A stretch of DNA of 64,000 nucleotides from Candidatus Sulfopaludibacter sp. SbA3 (GCA_945890485.1 CAMDCN010000020.1:62001-126000), one strand, 5' to 3'; numbered from the stretch's first letter, positions 42,486-52,120 are shown. Notes: a model not told the origin generated them from the letters alone. Numbers and translations: made by a program.

Positions 42486-43252
42486 TTGAGGCGAGGCCGC
42501 GGAACTCGACAGCCCCTCTCGTGCAGAGCATTGTGCTGCATGCGCTGGTGATTGGCGTGGCTATCGGCTACGGGCTGCTGCCGAGCTTGAAGCGCGAGGA
42601 GTGGGGCGATCCGAATGCGCTGCCGGGCGGTGGGTTTGCGATCACTCCGGTCAGCAAGATTCCGTTGATGGTGCGGCAGTCGCGTCCGAATCCGGTGGCG
42701 GCCGAGACCGAATCGGAAGTGAAGCAAAAGGAACCGGAGCCGGTGAAGACGGAGCCGAAGGAAGATCCGAAGGCCATCGCGTTGAAAACGGAGCGGGAGA
42801 AACGGCGGGTCTCCGATGTCGCGGCCGAGCAGAGCCGGTACAGGCCGAAGGAGCCGGATCGGACGAACGAGTTGAAGACCACCGTCGGCCGGACGATGAC
42901 GAACCCGATGTTTGGCGTGCCAGGGGCCGGTGGTGTGGGCATCGGCACAGGGACCCCGCTCGGGTCCCGCTTTGGGGCCTACGCAGACTTGATTAAACGC
43001 CGCATCGCCGAGAAATGGCGGACGAACGATATTGACCCGAACATCCGCACGGCAAATCTTGTCTCGGTCACCTTCGACATTTTGCGGGACGGCAGCGTCC
43101 GTAACATCAGGGTGTCGCAACGCAGCGGCATCATGCCACTCGACTACTCGGCGCAACGGGCGGTGCAGGAAGCCTCCCCTTTCCCCCCGTTGCCCCGGGA
43201 ATTTGAGCGGGATTCAGCGAACGTAGAATTTCAATTTCAACTACAGCGATGA
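42482..43252 (+). CDS. tolA: TonB/TolA-type periplasm-spanning protein
   Basis: Start at the ATG at 42482 within ATGA. 256 residues: one membrane helix (about 15-32), a charged Lys/Glu/Pro spacer (about 70-125), and a C-terminal TonB-type domain (about 165-256; VSVTFDILRDGSVRNIRVSQRSG, YSAQRAVQEASPFPPLP). In this operon it takes the TolA place, linking TolQR to TolB-Pal. The TonB-like C-terminus means a TonB role is not excluded. Confidence 0.87.
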   Translation: MIEARPRNSTAPLVQSIVLHALVIGVAIGYGLLPSLKREEWGDPNALPGGGFAITPVSKIPLMVRQSRPNPVAAETESEVKQKEPEPVKTEPKEDPKAIALKTEREKRRVSDVAAEQSRYRPKEPDRTNELKTTVGRTMTNPMFGVPGAGGVGIGTGTPLGSRFGAYADLIKRRIAEKWRTNDIDPNIRTANLVSVTFDILRDGSVRNIRVSQRSGIMPLDYSAQRAVQEASPFPPLPREFERDSANVEFQFQLQR

Positions 43253-44604
43253 AGAACTTTATTCTCCCTTGTCTCTTGGCCTTGGCCGCGTCGGTTGGAT
43301 ATGGGCAGCAGGGCGCCGATATCCTGGGCCGAATCGTCGGCGGCCAGAAAGCGGTGATTGCCATCCCGGATTTTCGGGGCGCTGGCCGAGCGGCCAATTT
43401 TGCCGGCGTTTTCAACGAGACGCTGTTTCGGGATATTGAGCAGGCGGGCGTCTTCAAGATGGCCCCGAAAAGCATGTTCCCGTTGAACGTCCCGCAGCGC
43501 CCCGAAGAGTTCCGCAAGCCCTTGCAGTACGACCCGAACAACCGGACCCGGGCGCCGTGGCTGCTCGATTGGAGTGAGCCGCCGGTGAGCAGCGATTTCC
43601 TTGCGTTCGGCTACACGGCGGAGCAAGACAACCAGATGGTACTATTTGGGTGGTTGTTCAATGTCCGGCAGCCCGAAGTTTCCGGAGCCCAAGTGATCGG
43701 AAAGATTTACCACGGGTCGTTGGATGAGGAAGGCGCGCGGAAGGTAGCGCACGAGTTCGCCACCGACATTTTGCGGCAGTTTGGCGTCGAGAGTCTGGCG
43801 GGGTCGAAGATCTATTTTGTGTCGAACCGGTCTGGATCGAAGGAGATCTGGGTGATGGACTACGACGGGTCGAATCAAAAACAGTTCACTTTTTACAAGA
43901 ATTTGATCACAATGCCGAACGTTTCGCCGGATGGGACTCGATTGGCCTTCACCAGTTTCGCTGGGGGCGGACCGCAGATCGTTGTCCACTCTTTGGAGAC
44001 CGGGCGAAAGATTCCGTTCTACAACCAGCGAGCCTCGATGAACGCGACTGCGGCGTTTACACCGGATGGAAAGCAGATCATCTACGCCTCGACCGCAAGC
44101 GGTTGGGCCCAGTTGTACCGGGCCAACGCCGATGGCAGCAAGCTGGAACGGCTGACGAACACCCGGTCGATTGAGGTGGAGCCCAAGATCAACCCCAAGA
44201 CAGGAAATGAGATATTGTTTGTTTCGGGTCGCGGTGGACCCCAACAAGTATATAAAATGAATATCGATGGTACAGACGTTACGCGTCTGACCACCGGGGA
44301 AGGAGAAGCTTCCAACCCTTCCTGGAATCCGCAGGGGTCACACATGGCCTTTGCCTGGACCAGGGGCTACTCACCCGGCAATTGGAATATCTTCATAATG
44401 GATGTAGCGACGAGAGAATACGTGCAGCTCACGCAAGGCGCAGGCCGGAACGAAAATCCGACCTGGGCGCCCGACGGGCGGCATATCGTTTTTTCGTCCA
44501 ACCGCGGCGGCTCGATGCAAATCTGGTCGATGCTCGCTGATGGCACGCAACTTCGGCAGTTAACTTCTGCCGGGGTGAATGAAAAGCCGGTGTGGACTAA
44601 ATAA
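43249..44604 (+). CDS. tolB: TolB periplasmic beta-propeller protein
   Basis: A 451-residue protein with signal peptide (to about residue 20), an N-terminal TolB domain (about 25-180) and a six-blade WD40-like beta-propeller with repeated DGS/PDG turns (SPDGTRLAFTS, TPDGKQIIYAS, APDGRHIVFSS). It binds Pal. The ATG overlaps the tolA stop (ATGA). Confidence 0.95.
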   Translation: MKNFILPCLLALAASVGYGQQGADILGRIVGGQKAVIAIPDFRGAGRAANFAGVFNETLFRDIEQAGVFKMAPKSMFPLNVPQRPEEFRKPLQYDPNNRTRAPWLLDWSEPPVSSDFLAFGYTAEQDNQMVLFGWLFNVRQPEVSGAQVIGKIYHGSLDEEGARKVAHEFATDILRQFGVESLAGSKIYFVSNRSGSKEIWVMDYDGSNQKQFTFYKNLITMPNVSPDGTRLAFTSFAGGGPQIVVHSLETGRKIPFYNQRASMNATAAFTPDGKQIIYASTASGWAQLYRANADGSKLERLTNTRSIEVEPKINPKTGNEILFVSGRGGPQQVYKMNIDGTDVTRLTTGEGEASNPSWNPQGSHMAFAWTRGYSPGNWNIFIMDVATREYVQLTQGAGRNENPTWAPDGRHIVFSSNRGGSMQIWSMLADGTQLRQLTSAGVNEKPVWTK

Positions 44605-44675
44605 TCCGGCGCTCGAGATTTCGCAGTTTTAAAACAGAACCGCATTGCAGCAGAACTGAGGAGGCAAATTTTAGG

Positions 44676-45452
44676 ATGAACACCAGACGCGCCAGTGTAT
44701 TAGCACTCGCACTCACTCTTTCGTTTTTCGCGGCCGGCTGTCGAAAGAAGGTGGGCGTTCCACCTCCTCCGGCAGTCGCAGCCGCGCCGGTCGCACCGAA
44801 GCCCGTTGTGCAGAAGCCGATGATCGCATTCTTCACGGCAGAACCTTCCACCATTGAGCGGGGCCAGGCCTCGGTTCTGAAGTGGGACGTGAAGGGTGCA
44901 GACTCTGTGTCGATTAACCAAGGCCTCGGCACGGTTTCGGCATCCGGGAATCGCAGCGTATTCCCCTCGTCGACGACCAGCTATACGTTGACGGCGACGA
45001 ATGCGGGCGGCTCCAGCACGGAATCGGTAACGGTAAATGTGACGGCTCCGGCCGCCGTAGCACCGCCGGTCACTCCCGCACCTTCGGATGACTTCGGCAC
45101 GATGGTCTCGAAGCTGATTCAGGACATCTACTTCGACTACGACAAGAACGAGATCCGGGAAGACTCCCGTGCGATCTTGACGAAGAATGCGGACGCGCTG
45201 AAGACCATCTTCGGCAAGTTCCCGAACAACACCTTGACGATTGAAGGCCATTGCGACGAACGGGGCTCCGCCGAGTACAATCTCGGACTGGGCGACCGCC
45301 GCGCAACCGCAACCAAAGAGTTCTTGACGCAGCTGGGCGTATCCGCCGACCGGCTGCGGACGATCTCCTACGGTAAGGAACGGCCGACTTGTACTGAGGG
45401 CAACGAGAGCTGCTGGTCGAAGAATCGCCGGTCGCACTTCGTAGCGCAGTAG
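44676..45452 (+). CDS. pal: Peptidoglycan-associated lipoprotein Pal with an extra Ig-like domain
   Basis: A 258-residue outer-membrane lipoprotein. The lipobox is FFAAGC with lipidated Cys22. The middle part (about 50-125) is an added Ig-like beta-sandwich (AEPSTIERGQASVLKWDV ... TYTLTATNAGG), and the OmpA-type peptidoglycan-binding domain is at about 140-258 (IEGHCDERGSAEYNLGLGDRRA). Pal usually has only a short linker between these parts. A hairpin with a T-run follows the gene. Confidence 0.92.
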   Translation: MNTRRASVLALALTLSFFAAGCRKKVGVPPPPAVAAAPVAPKPVVQKPMIAFFTAEPSTIERGQASVLKWDVKGADSVSINQGLGTVSASGNRSVFPSSTTSYTLTATNAGGSSTESVTVNVTAPAAVAPPVTPAPSDDFGTMVSKLIQDIYFDYDKNEIREDSRAILTKNADALKTIFGKFPNNTLTIEGHCDERGSAEYNLGLGDRRATATKEFLTQLGVSADRLRTISYGKERPTCTEGNESCWSKNRRSHFVAQ

Positions 45453-45474
45453 TCGTTTTTCAAACTCAATAGCC

Positions 45475-45506
45475 GGGGGCGGATGGCAGCATCCGTCCCC
45501 GTTTTC
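45475..45506 (+). terminator. Rho-independent terminator-like hairpin between pal and cpoB
   Basis: An 11-base-pair stem, GGGGGCGGATG (45475-45485) with CATCCGTCCCC (45490-45500), closes a four-base loop and is followed by GTTTTCC. It lies 22 bases past the pal stop. It probably ends or weakens transcription before cpoB, which has no strong ribosome site. Confidence 0.6.
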
Positions 45507-45523
45507 CTATTCACGATCAAGTT

Positions 45524-46399
45524 ATGATACTTATCTCTCGTTTTGCCCTGCTCGGGCTGCTGGCTGTGCCCATGGTTTTTGGGCAAAAGAAAGAAATTCT
45601 GGAGATGCAGCGCGACATTCTGCAAATGCAGGATCAGGTGCGGTCGCTGCAGCGCTCCCAGGATGAGAAGATGGCCGCATTGCAGGTATTGCTGCAGCAG
45701 ACGCTGGATGCGGCGAACAAAGCCAACACCGCGACTGCGGTGCTCGAAGCGAGCCTGCGGGACAAGTTGAAGGATCAGGAGAAGAACCTGGTAGTGCCCG
45801 TGGCTGGGCTCGGTTCCAAGGTGGACCAGTTGTCGAGTGATTTTTCGGGCGTTCGGGAGTCGGTCGCCGACCTGACCTCTCGTCTCGGGAAGCTGCAAAA
45901 TCAGGTTTCCGATCTCAGTCAAGCGATCCGCACGCTGAGTTCGCCTCCCCCTCCGCCGCCGGGCGCAACCCCCACGGCTGGCGGTCCCCCTGCCGGTGTT
46001 TCTGCTGAGCAACTTTACAACGCGGCGATGCGGGACCGAACTTCCGGAAACGCCGATCTAGCGATCGCCCAGTATAAGGATTACCTCCAATATTTCGGAA
46101 ACTCCGATCTCGCGCCGAACGCGCAGTACTACATCGGGGAAATCGAATACCTACGGGGCGACTACACCGCGGCGCTCGCGGCTTTCGACAAGCTGCTCGA
46201 AGCGTACCCGGACAATTCGAAAACTTCCGATGCGTTGTTGCTGAAAGGCCGGGCGCTCGTGAAGAGCGGCTACAAGGCCGAGGCGCGGACCGAGTTCGAT
46301 GCCCTGATCAAAAAGTTCCCGTCGCATGAGAACGCCGCGAAGGCGAGGATGGAGTTGCGGGCGCTTTCCACCGCGGCCCCGGCGCGCCGGAAGAAGTAA
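45524..46399 (+). CDS. cpoB: CpoB/YbgF, Tol-Pal accessory TPR protein
   Basis: A 291-residue periplasmic protein: signal peptide (to about residue 20), a coiled coil (about 25-135), a Pro-rich hinge (SPPPPPPGATP) and a C-terminal TPR domain with three repeats (about 160-285; ALAAFDKLLEAYPDNSKTSDALLLKG). It coordinates the Tol system with cell-wall synthesis in E. coli. It completes the cluster. Confidence 0.92.
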   Translation: MILISRFALLGLLAVPMVFGQKKEILEMQRDILQMQDQVRSLQRSQDEKMAALQVLLQQTLDAANKANTATAVLEASLRDKLKDQEKNLVVPVAGLGSKVDQLSSDFSGVRESVADLTSRLGKLQNQVSDLSQAIRTLSSPPPPPPGATPTAGGPPAGVSAEQLYNAAMRDRTSGNADLAIAQYKDYLQYFGNSDLAPNAQYYIGEIEYLRGDYTAALAAFDKLLEAYPDNSKTSDALLLKGRALVKSGYKAEARTEFDALIKKFPSHENAAKARMELRALSTAAPARRKK

Positions 46400-46404
46400 C
46401 GATC

Positions 46405-47265
46405 ATGCGGCTCGGTCTCCTGTTCGTCGTATCGATGGTGGCCTGGGCGGGGGATTACCCCAAAACAATGGAAGCGTTTCCAGGCAAAACACCCCAAGTG
46501 GATGGAGTGTTGACGGCCGGAGAATGGGCTGACGCCGCGACGTTCGCCGGCGTGAAGGGTTGGATCTCAACCTTTTCGCCGGTGACGGATCCGAACGATC
46601 TCGCCGTAAAAGGCTACGTGAAGCACGATGGCAAGCGCCTGTACTTCGCCTTCGACGTGACGGACGATGTGCTGTACGGCATCGATACGCCCCGTTGGCT
46701 GCCCGACAACAATCCCAAGGCACACGACCTGACGCGAGAGGGTTTCCCGTGGTTCGGGGATGAGATGGAGATTCTGATGAACGCCACCAACAAGTGGAGT
46801 TCCCCGGAAGAGAATGCCGCCGGCAACGGGCAGAGCTGGCAGATGGTTTGTAACCTCACGAAGTCGCGGCTCGGTGGTGTTGGAACGGCCGGGTTGATGG
46901 AAGGCGAACCGCGGTCGAAACTGGAAGCCTGGACGACGTACCAGCGTTGGATCCAAACACACGCGATGGACTGTTCGGCGAAGGCGAAGCCGGGCGGCAA
47001 GGGGTACATCCTCGAGTGGGCCATTAGCTTTGACCCGTGTCTCGAAGTCGCGCCGGGTGAATTCTATTCGACCCGAATGGGCGACCGTCCGATGGGACTA
47101 AACATCGCGCTCGGTGACCTCGACCAGAAGAAACGCGGCGCGGGAAATTTCGGCAATTTTCATCATGAAGACTGGTGGACGGGCACGCCGAAGGGGCGGA
47201 CCCGGCTTAAGGAATGGGGAACGATATGGATCCGAACATCGAGCAAGAAGCCCGGCCCGCGCTAG
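46405..47265 (+). CDS. Secreted CBM9-like carbohydrate-binding protein
   Basis: A 286-residue protein with a signal peptide (MRLGLLFVVSMVAWAG) and a single domain of the family 9 carbohydrate-binding type (PQVDGVLTAGEWADA, DGKRLYFAFDVTDD, GDEMEILMNA). It starts 5 bases after cpoB, but its role points to sugar uptake or hydrolysis with the two enzymes downstream. The DeoC-like gene begins 40 bases before its end. Confidence 0.85.
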   Translation: MRLGLLFVVSMVAWAGDYPKTMEAFPGKTPQVDGVLTAGEWADAATFAGVKGWISTFSPVTDPNDLAVKGYVKHDGKRLYFAFDVTDDVLYGIDTPRWLPDNNPKAHDLTREGFPWFGDEMEILMNATNKWSSPEENAAGNGQSWQMVCNLTKSRLGGVGTAGLMEGEPRSKLEAWTTYQRWIQTHAMDCSAKAKPGGKGYILEWAISFDPCLEVAPGEFYSTRMGDRPMGLNIALGDLDQKKRGAGNFGNFHHEDWWTGTPKGRTRLKEWGTIWIRTSSKKPGPR

Positions 47266-47987
47266 AGACCTACGAGGATCTCGCCCGGCTGGTGGAGCAT
47301 TCGCTGACACGGCCGGACCTGTCCGAGGAAGAAGTGATTTCCGGGCTATGGCTGGCTAGAGAGTACCGGGTGGCGTCGGCCGTTGTGCGGCCGTGCGATG
47401 TCGACCTGGCGGTGCGGACGTTGGATGGCTCGGGCGTCGCGGTGGCGAGCGTGGCTGGCTTCCCGCATGGATCGTCGAACACGGCGACCAAACTATACGA
47501 GGGCCGCGACCTGCTCCGCCGCGGAGCCAAGGAAATCGGGATCGTCGTGAACTTCGGCAAGATGATTTCGCGCCAGTTTCAGCACATCGAAACCGAAATT
47601 TTGCAGATGAGCGAAAGCTGCCATCAGGAAGGCGCGATCTGCAAAGTCGTGTTCGAGAATGGCTACCTGGCCGATGATTTGAAGGTGATCCTGTGCCGGA
47701 TCTGTAAGCGCTGTGAAGTGGATTTCGCCGAGACCTCCACCTGTTTTGCGCCGACCGGCTACACGCTGCCGGATCTGGCGCTGATGAAGTCGATTTTGAA
47801 AGACCGCGTGAAGATGAAAGCCTCCGGCGGCGTCCGTACGCTCGACCGCGCCATCGAGGTATACAATGCAGGCTGCGACCGCTTTGGCTCCACCGCCACG
47901 GCCGTAATTTTGGAAGACTGGAAGAGAATCCTGGCCGAACGGGAAGCGGAGAAGAAACGCGCGGCGGCCCAGGCACAAGCCACATGA
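47226..47987 (+). CDS. DeoC-fold aldolase homologue lacking the Schiff-base lysine
   Basis: Start at the ATG at 47226, six bases after GGGGA; a start at 47214 is possible. 253 residues with the DeoC barrel (SVAGFPHGSSNTATKLYE, VVFENGYLADDLK, KASGGVRTLDRA). Known DeoC uses Lys167 (Schiff base), Asp102 and Lys201 in E. coli numbering. Here the Schiff-base lysine in the FIKTSTG position is Glu169 (FAETSTCF), the relay aspartate is Gly105 (EIGIVVNFG), and only the second lysine is kept (Lys198). So it is unlikely to be an ordinary deoxyribose-phosphate aldolase. It is coupled by ATGA to an amidohydrolase, suggesting a sugar-acid pathway. Confidence 0.82.
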   Translation: MDPNIEQEARPALETYEDLARLVEHSLTRPDLSEEEVISGLWLAREYRVASAVVRPCDVDLAVRTLDGSGVAVASVAGFPHGSSNTATKLYEGRDLLRRGAKEIGIVVNFGKMISRQFQHIETEILQMSESCHQEGAICKVVFENGYLADDLKVILCRICKRCEVDFAETSTCFAPTGYTLPDLALMKSILKDRVKMKASGGVRTLDRAIEVYNAGCDRFGSTATAVILEDWKRILAEREAEKKRAAAQAQAT

Positions 47988-48814
47988 CGATTATCGATAC
48001 GCACCACCATTTCTGGAAGTATTCCACGGCCGAATACGGCTGGATCAGCGACGAGATGAAGACGATCCGTCGCGATTTTCTGCCCGCGGATCTAAAGAAG
48101 ACGCTGGACGATGCCGGCGTGTCGGGCGCGGTTTCCGTGCAGGCGCGGACGACCGTCGAAGAGAGTGATTGGCTCCTTTCGATGGCCGAGAAACACGACT
48201 TCCTGCGCGGCGTGGTGGGCTGGGTGCCGCTGACGGAAAGCGACGTCGAGAAGCATCTGGAACGTCTGGCCCAGCACAAGAAATTCAAGGGTGTGCGCCA
48301 TGTCATCCAGGGCGAGCCGGACGACAACTATATTCTGCGGCCTGACTTCAACGCCGGGGTGAAGAAGCTACTCAAGTACAAGCTGCGCTACGACATCTTG
48401 ATCTTCGAGAAGCACTTGAAGCCGTCCATCCGCTTCGTCGATCAGCATCCGAATCAGATGTTCATTCTCGATCACGTCGCCAAGCCGAAGATCAAAGAAC
48501 GGATTCTTTCGCCGTGGCGCGAAGATATGATCGAACTCGGCAAGCGGCCGAACGTCTACTGCAAGCTCTCCGGCATGATCACGGAAGCCGATTGGAAGAA
48601 GTGGAGTTCGGCCGATCTGGCGCCGTATCTCGATACCGCGCTGCAGGCGTTCGGCCCGAAGCGGCTGATGTTCGGCTCCGACTGGCCCGTGATGCTGGTG
48701 GCCGGGCAGTACAAGCCGTGGGTGGAACTCATTAAGCAGACGATCAAGCGTTACTCGGTAGCGGAGCAGGAACAGATTCTGTCGAAGAATGCGATCGCGG
48801 CTTACGGGCTATAG
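47984..48814 (+). CDS. Amidohydrolase-2 family lactonase-like enzyme
   Basis: A 276-residue TIM-barrel hydrolase. DTHHHFW near the N-terminus, ILDHVAKPKI, and FGSDWPVML near residue 228 give the metal and catalytic residues. It fits the COG3618 group that includes L-fuconolactonase and related sugar lactonases. It is translationally coupled to the DeoC-like gene (ATGA) and downstream of the carbohydrate-binding protein, so a sugar lactone is the best guess for substrate. Confidence 0.9.
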   Translation: MTIIDTHHHFWKYSTAEYGWISDEMKTIRRDFLPADLKKTLDDAGVSGAVSVQARTTVEESDWLLSMAEKHDFLRGVVGWVPLTESDVEKHLERLAQHKKFKGVRHVIQGEPDDNYILRPDFNAGVKKLLKYKLRYDILIFEKHLKPSIRFVDQHPNQMFILDHVAKPKIKERILSPWREDMIELGKRPNVYCKLSGMITEADWKKWSSADLAPYLDTALQAFGPKRLMFGSDWPVMLVAGQYKPWVELIKQTIKRYSVAEQEQILSKNAIAAYGL

Positions 48815-49900
48815 CGCTTCGAGCAGGCGGTCGATGTCGTTCTCGTCGTTGTAGAAATGCGGCGAGAGGCGCAGCCGGCCGCACCGGGCTGACGTGAGAA
48901 TATTGCGCTCGGATTTGAGACGCCGGGAGAGCTCCCCGGCGTCCTGACCGGCGAAGTGGACGCTCGTAATCGGTGTCGGGCCTGTCGTGGGGAACTCGTC
49001 GCTGTATATCGTCACCCCATCGACCTGCCGCAGCGCGGAGCGAAGCGTTTCGTTCAGGCCGAGGACGTAGCGTTCGACGTTCTCCGGGCCGAGTTCAAAA
49101 AACGTATCGACGGCGGCTTCGAGAGCGTACAAGCTGGGGAAATCGACCATGCCGCCTTCGTACTTTTCGGCCGCCTCGGCGAAGACCGGCGCGGCGGCGT
49201 GGAGGTTGTTCACGTTGCGCCAATCGAAATGGCTACGCCACCCGATCACCTGCGGCGCAAGCTGGGTACGCAGGGCGGGGGAGACGGCGTAGAAGGCCGC
49301 GCCATTGGGAGCGAGCATCCACTTGTACGCATTCACCGCGAGAAAGTCCGGACGCACCCCGGCCCAATCGAACGTCAGCGCGCCCAGGCACTGCGTGGCA
49401 TCAACATAAAGTAAAGCATTGCGCCGGTCGAGGGTTTCGAGGCGCGGCCGGAAGCCGGTGGAGTAGCTCACCTGGCTCGCGACAATGAGCCGCGTTCGGG
49501 GAGTGATCTGCTCCTGCAGTCTTTCCCACGGCGCTTCGATGAACTTCACGCCACGGTCAGCGAGCAGGGCGGGGAAGTAAAGCTGATTCGGGAACTCGTT
49601 TTCGAGCGTGACGATCTCGTCACCTGGCGCCCACGAGAGTCCATTGAGCAGGAGCGAGAGCGGCGTGGCCGCGTTCGGCGCGAATGCAATATCGTCCGCT
49701 TGTGCGCCAACAAGGCGCCCCAGTTTGGCGCGCAGCCGGTCGAGATCGTCGAACCAGGAAAGAAAGTCACCGCAGGCGAACTCGTCGCGGCGATCGAGGT
49801 GGCCGACCATGGCCGCGCGCCCCCGGAGGGACACGAGGCCATAGGTAGCCGTGTTCAGGTAGGTGAACCGCGCGAGGGCCGGATATTGATCGCGCAGCAC
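48809..49900 (-). CDS. Class V aminotransferase-like PLP enzyme
   Basis: A 363-residue protein of the cysteine-desulfurase-like fold. The PLP lysine is in VNAYKWMLAPNG (about residue 193), preceded by VDATQCLGA with the PLP-ring aspartate (about 167). The usual cysteine-desulfurase active-site loop cysteine is not evident, so another aminotransferase/lyase activity (for example kynureninase-like or isopenicillin-epimerase-like) is more likely. Its stop overlaps the lactonase stop (CTATAG). Confidence 0.87.
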   Translation of the reverse strand: MLRDQYPALARFTYLNTATYGLVSLRGRAAMVGHLDRRDEFACGDFLSWFDDLDRLRAKLGRLVGAQADDIAFAPNAATPLSLLLNGLSWAPGDEIVTLENEFPNQLYFPALLADRGVKFIEAPWERLQEQITPRTRLIVASQVSYSTGFRPRLETLDRRNALLYVDATQCLGALTFDWAGVRPDFLAVNAYKWMLAPNGAAFYAVSPALRTQLAPQVIGWRSHFDWRNVNNLHAAAPVFAEAAEKYEGGMVDFPSLYALEAAVDTFFELGPENVERYVLGLNETLRSALRQVDGVTIYSDEFPTTGPTPITSVHFAGQDAGELSRRLKSERNILTSARCGRLRLSPHFYNDENDIDRLLEAL

Positions 49901-49903
49901 CAG

Positions 49904-51607
49904 TTAGCCTCGCAGTAGTTTGGCGATATGGGCGGCGGCGCCGGAAACGGCCACCTCTTCGGCTGACTTCGTCCGCCGCGTCACCACTTCGACAATGCCC
50001 TCCGGCAGCTTCTTGCCGATCGTGATGCGATAGGGGATACCAATGAGTTCGGCGTCTTTGAACTTCACGCCGGGGCGCTCATTGCGGTCGTCGAGCAGGG
50101 CGTCGATGCCCAGCGCTTTGCACTCTTTGTAGAGCTGCTCGGCGGCTTCCTTTTGCGCGGCGTCGGCATAATAAACCGGGGTGATGACCACCTGGAACGG
50201 CGCGATCGTGGCCGGCATGGACATGCCGCTCTCATCGTTGTACAGCTCGATGGCGGCGCACAGGATCCGCTCGACGCCGATGCCGTAGCTGCCCATGATC
50301 ACGGTGACTTCTTTGCCGTCCTGGTCTAGCACCTTCAGGCCCATCGATTCTGAGTACTTGTAGCCGAGCTTGAAGATGTGGCCAATTTCAACCGTCTTCA
50401 CGATCTTCAGCGGGGCGCCGGATCCGACGTGGGTATCGCCTTCAGCCACTTGGCGCAGATCGTGGGTTACAGCCGTGAAGTCTTCGCCGGGGGTGACGTT
50501 CCGCAGATGGTAGTCATCTTTATTCGCGCCGGTGATTAAGTTCTTGCGTCCGGCCAGAGCCGAATCGAGCAGGATGGGCATCGACTTCACGCCCACCGGG
50601 CCGAGCGAACCGGGGGCGGCGCCGAACCAGTCCTGAATCTCAGCGGGATGGGCCGGGCGAAGATCAGAAGCGCCGGTGGCGGAGCTGAGCTTGGCTTCGT
50701 TCAGTTGATGGTCGCCGCGGAGCAGGCACAGGAACGGCTTGCCGTCGCAGACATAGACGACGGACTTCATCAGGTTCGTGGCGGGGACGCCGGTGAAGGT
50801 GACGAGTTGGTCGATGGTCTTTTGGCCAGGGGTGTGGAACTCTTCGGGCGCGAGGTCGCCCTCGACGTCGGGCGCGGCCGGAGGAACCGGGTTCGAAACC
50901 GCCTTTTCGAGGTTGGCCGCATAACCGGCTGACTCGCAGACCGCCACGAAGTCTTCGCCGGCGGCCGATTCCACCATGAATTCGTGGGACTGGCTACCGC
51001 CCATCGCGCCGGAGTGCGCTTCGACGGCCAGGAACTTCAGGCCGCAGCGTTCAAAGATCTTGTAGTAAGCCGCGCGGTGCTTTTCATAGGAGACATCGAG
51101 GCCGGCCGGCAGCAGGTCGAAGGAGTAGCTGTCCTTCATAATGAACTGCCGGACGCGGAGCAGGCCGGACTTGGGGCGGGGCTCGTCGCGGAACTTGGTC
51201 TGGATCTGGTACCAGATTTGGGGGAGCTGTTTATAGCTCCGCACCTCGCCGCGGGCGAGCGCGGTCATCACCTCTTCGTGCGTCATGCCGAGGCAGAGGT
51301 CGCGGCCGAAGCGGTCTTTGAGGCGGAACATATTGTCGCCCATGACGTCCCAGCGCCCGGACTCCTTCCAGACCTCGGCCGGGTTCAGCGCGGGGAGAAG
51401 CATCTCCTGGGCGCCGATGGCATCCATCTCTTCACGGATAATCTGCTGGATCTTCAACAGGCTGCGCTGGGCCAGCGGCAGATAGTTGTAGATTCCTGCC
51501 GCAAGCTGGCGAACATAGCCGGCGCGGAGCAGAAGTTGATGGCTGACCACCTCGGCCTCGGCGGGGGTTTCCCGCAGAGTAGGGACGTACAATTGGCTCC
51601 AAAACAT
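49904..51607 (-). CDS. proS: Prolyl-tRNA synthetase (bacterial type, with editing domain)
   Basis: A 567-residue class II synthetase. Motif 2 is [19 protein letters not shown] (about 136-154) and motif 3 is [10 protein letters not shown] (about 439-448). The INS editing insert lies at about 220-390 ([15 protein letters not shown]). It ends with the anticodon-binding domain. The start is ATG at 51607, divergent from rpiB. Confidence 0.96.
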   Translation of the reverse strand: MFWSQLYVPTLRETPAEAEVVSHQLLLRAGYVRQLAAGIYNYLPLAQRSLLKIQQIIREEMDAIGAQEMLLPALNPAEVWKESGRWDVMGDNMFRLKDRFGRDLCLGMTHEEVMTALARGEVRSYKQLPQIWYQIQTKFRDEPRPKSGLLRVRQFIMKDSYSFDLLPAGLDVSYEKHRAAYYKIFERCGLKFLAVEAHSGAMGGSQSHEFMVESAAGEDFVAVCESAGYAANLEKAVSNPVPPAAPDVEGDLAPEEFHTPGQKTIDQLVTFTGVPATNLMKSVVYVCDGKPFLCLLRGDHQLNEAKLSSATGASDLRPAHPAEIQDWFGAAPGSLGPVGVKSMPILLDSALAGRKNLITGANKDDYHLRNVTPGEDFTAVTHDLRQVAEGDTHVGSGAPLKIVKTVEIGHIFKLGYKYSESMGLKVLDQDGKEVTVIMGSYGIGVERILCAAIELYNDESGMSMPATIAPFQVVITPVYYADAAQKEAAEQLYKECKALGIDALLDDRNERPGVKFKDAELIGIPYRITIGKKLPEGIVEVVTRRTKSAEEVAVSGAAAHIAKLLRG

Positions 51608-51654
51608 AGAGAATTCACCGATTTTAGCATGGTAGACTAAAGGTTTAAGCGGTT

Positions 51655-52098
51655 ATGAAGATTGCTATCGGCTCTGACCACGCGGGTTTCGTATTGAAAG
51701 AGCAGCTTCGCGATAAGCTTCGCGCGGATGGGCACGAGGTGGTGGACCTGGGAACGACCTCGACTGAGTCGACGGACTACCCGGATTTCGCGGCTGCAGT
51801 GGGCCGTTCCGTGCGGGACGGCGAGGTGGAAAAGGGAGTGCTGGTTTGTTCGAGCGGCGTCGGCATGTCGATTGCTGCGAACAAAATCAAGGGCGTCCGC
51901 GCGGCGCTGGGCACGAACCCGGATGAGGTTTCTTACGTAAGGCGCCACAATGACGCCAACATCCTGGCGATTGGCCAGAAGTATACGGAACCAGCGCTGG
52001 CCGAAGCGATGCTGGACGTGTTCTTGACGACAGAATTCGAGGGCGGCCGCCATCAGCGGCGTCTCGACAAGATTAAGCTCCTGGAGCAGACGGAATAA
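51655..52098 (+). CDS. rpiB: Ribose-5-phosphate isomerase B
   Basis: A 147-residue RpiB/LacAB fold enzyme. [12 protein letters not shown] opens it. The catalytic cysteine lies in [16 protein letters not shown] (about residue 66), and [10 protein letters not shown] is near 101. It interconverts ribose 5-phosphate and ribulose 5-phosphate. Followed by glyA after a duplicated 17-base stop/ribosome-site segment. Confidence 0.95.
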   Translation: MKIAIGSDHAGFVLKEQLRDKLRADGHEVVDLGTTSTESTDYPDFAAAVGRSVRDGEVEKGVLVCSSGVGMSIAANKIKGVRAALGTNPDEVSYVRRHNDANILAIGQKYTEPALAEAMLDVFLTTEFEGGRHQRRLDKIKLLEQTE

Positions 52099-52119
52099 AA
52101 GGGCAGACGGAATAAAAGG
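52086..52119 (+). repeat. 17-base tandem duplication spanning the rpiB stop and glyA ribosome site
   Basis: GCAGACGGAATAAAAGG occurs at 52086-52102 and again at 52103-52119, directly before A-ATG of glyA. The first copy ends rpiB (TAA), and the second gives the AAAAGG ribosome site one base before the start codon. The copies are identical, so the duplication is recent or conserved for function. Confidence 0.85.
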
Positions 52120-52120
52120 A

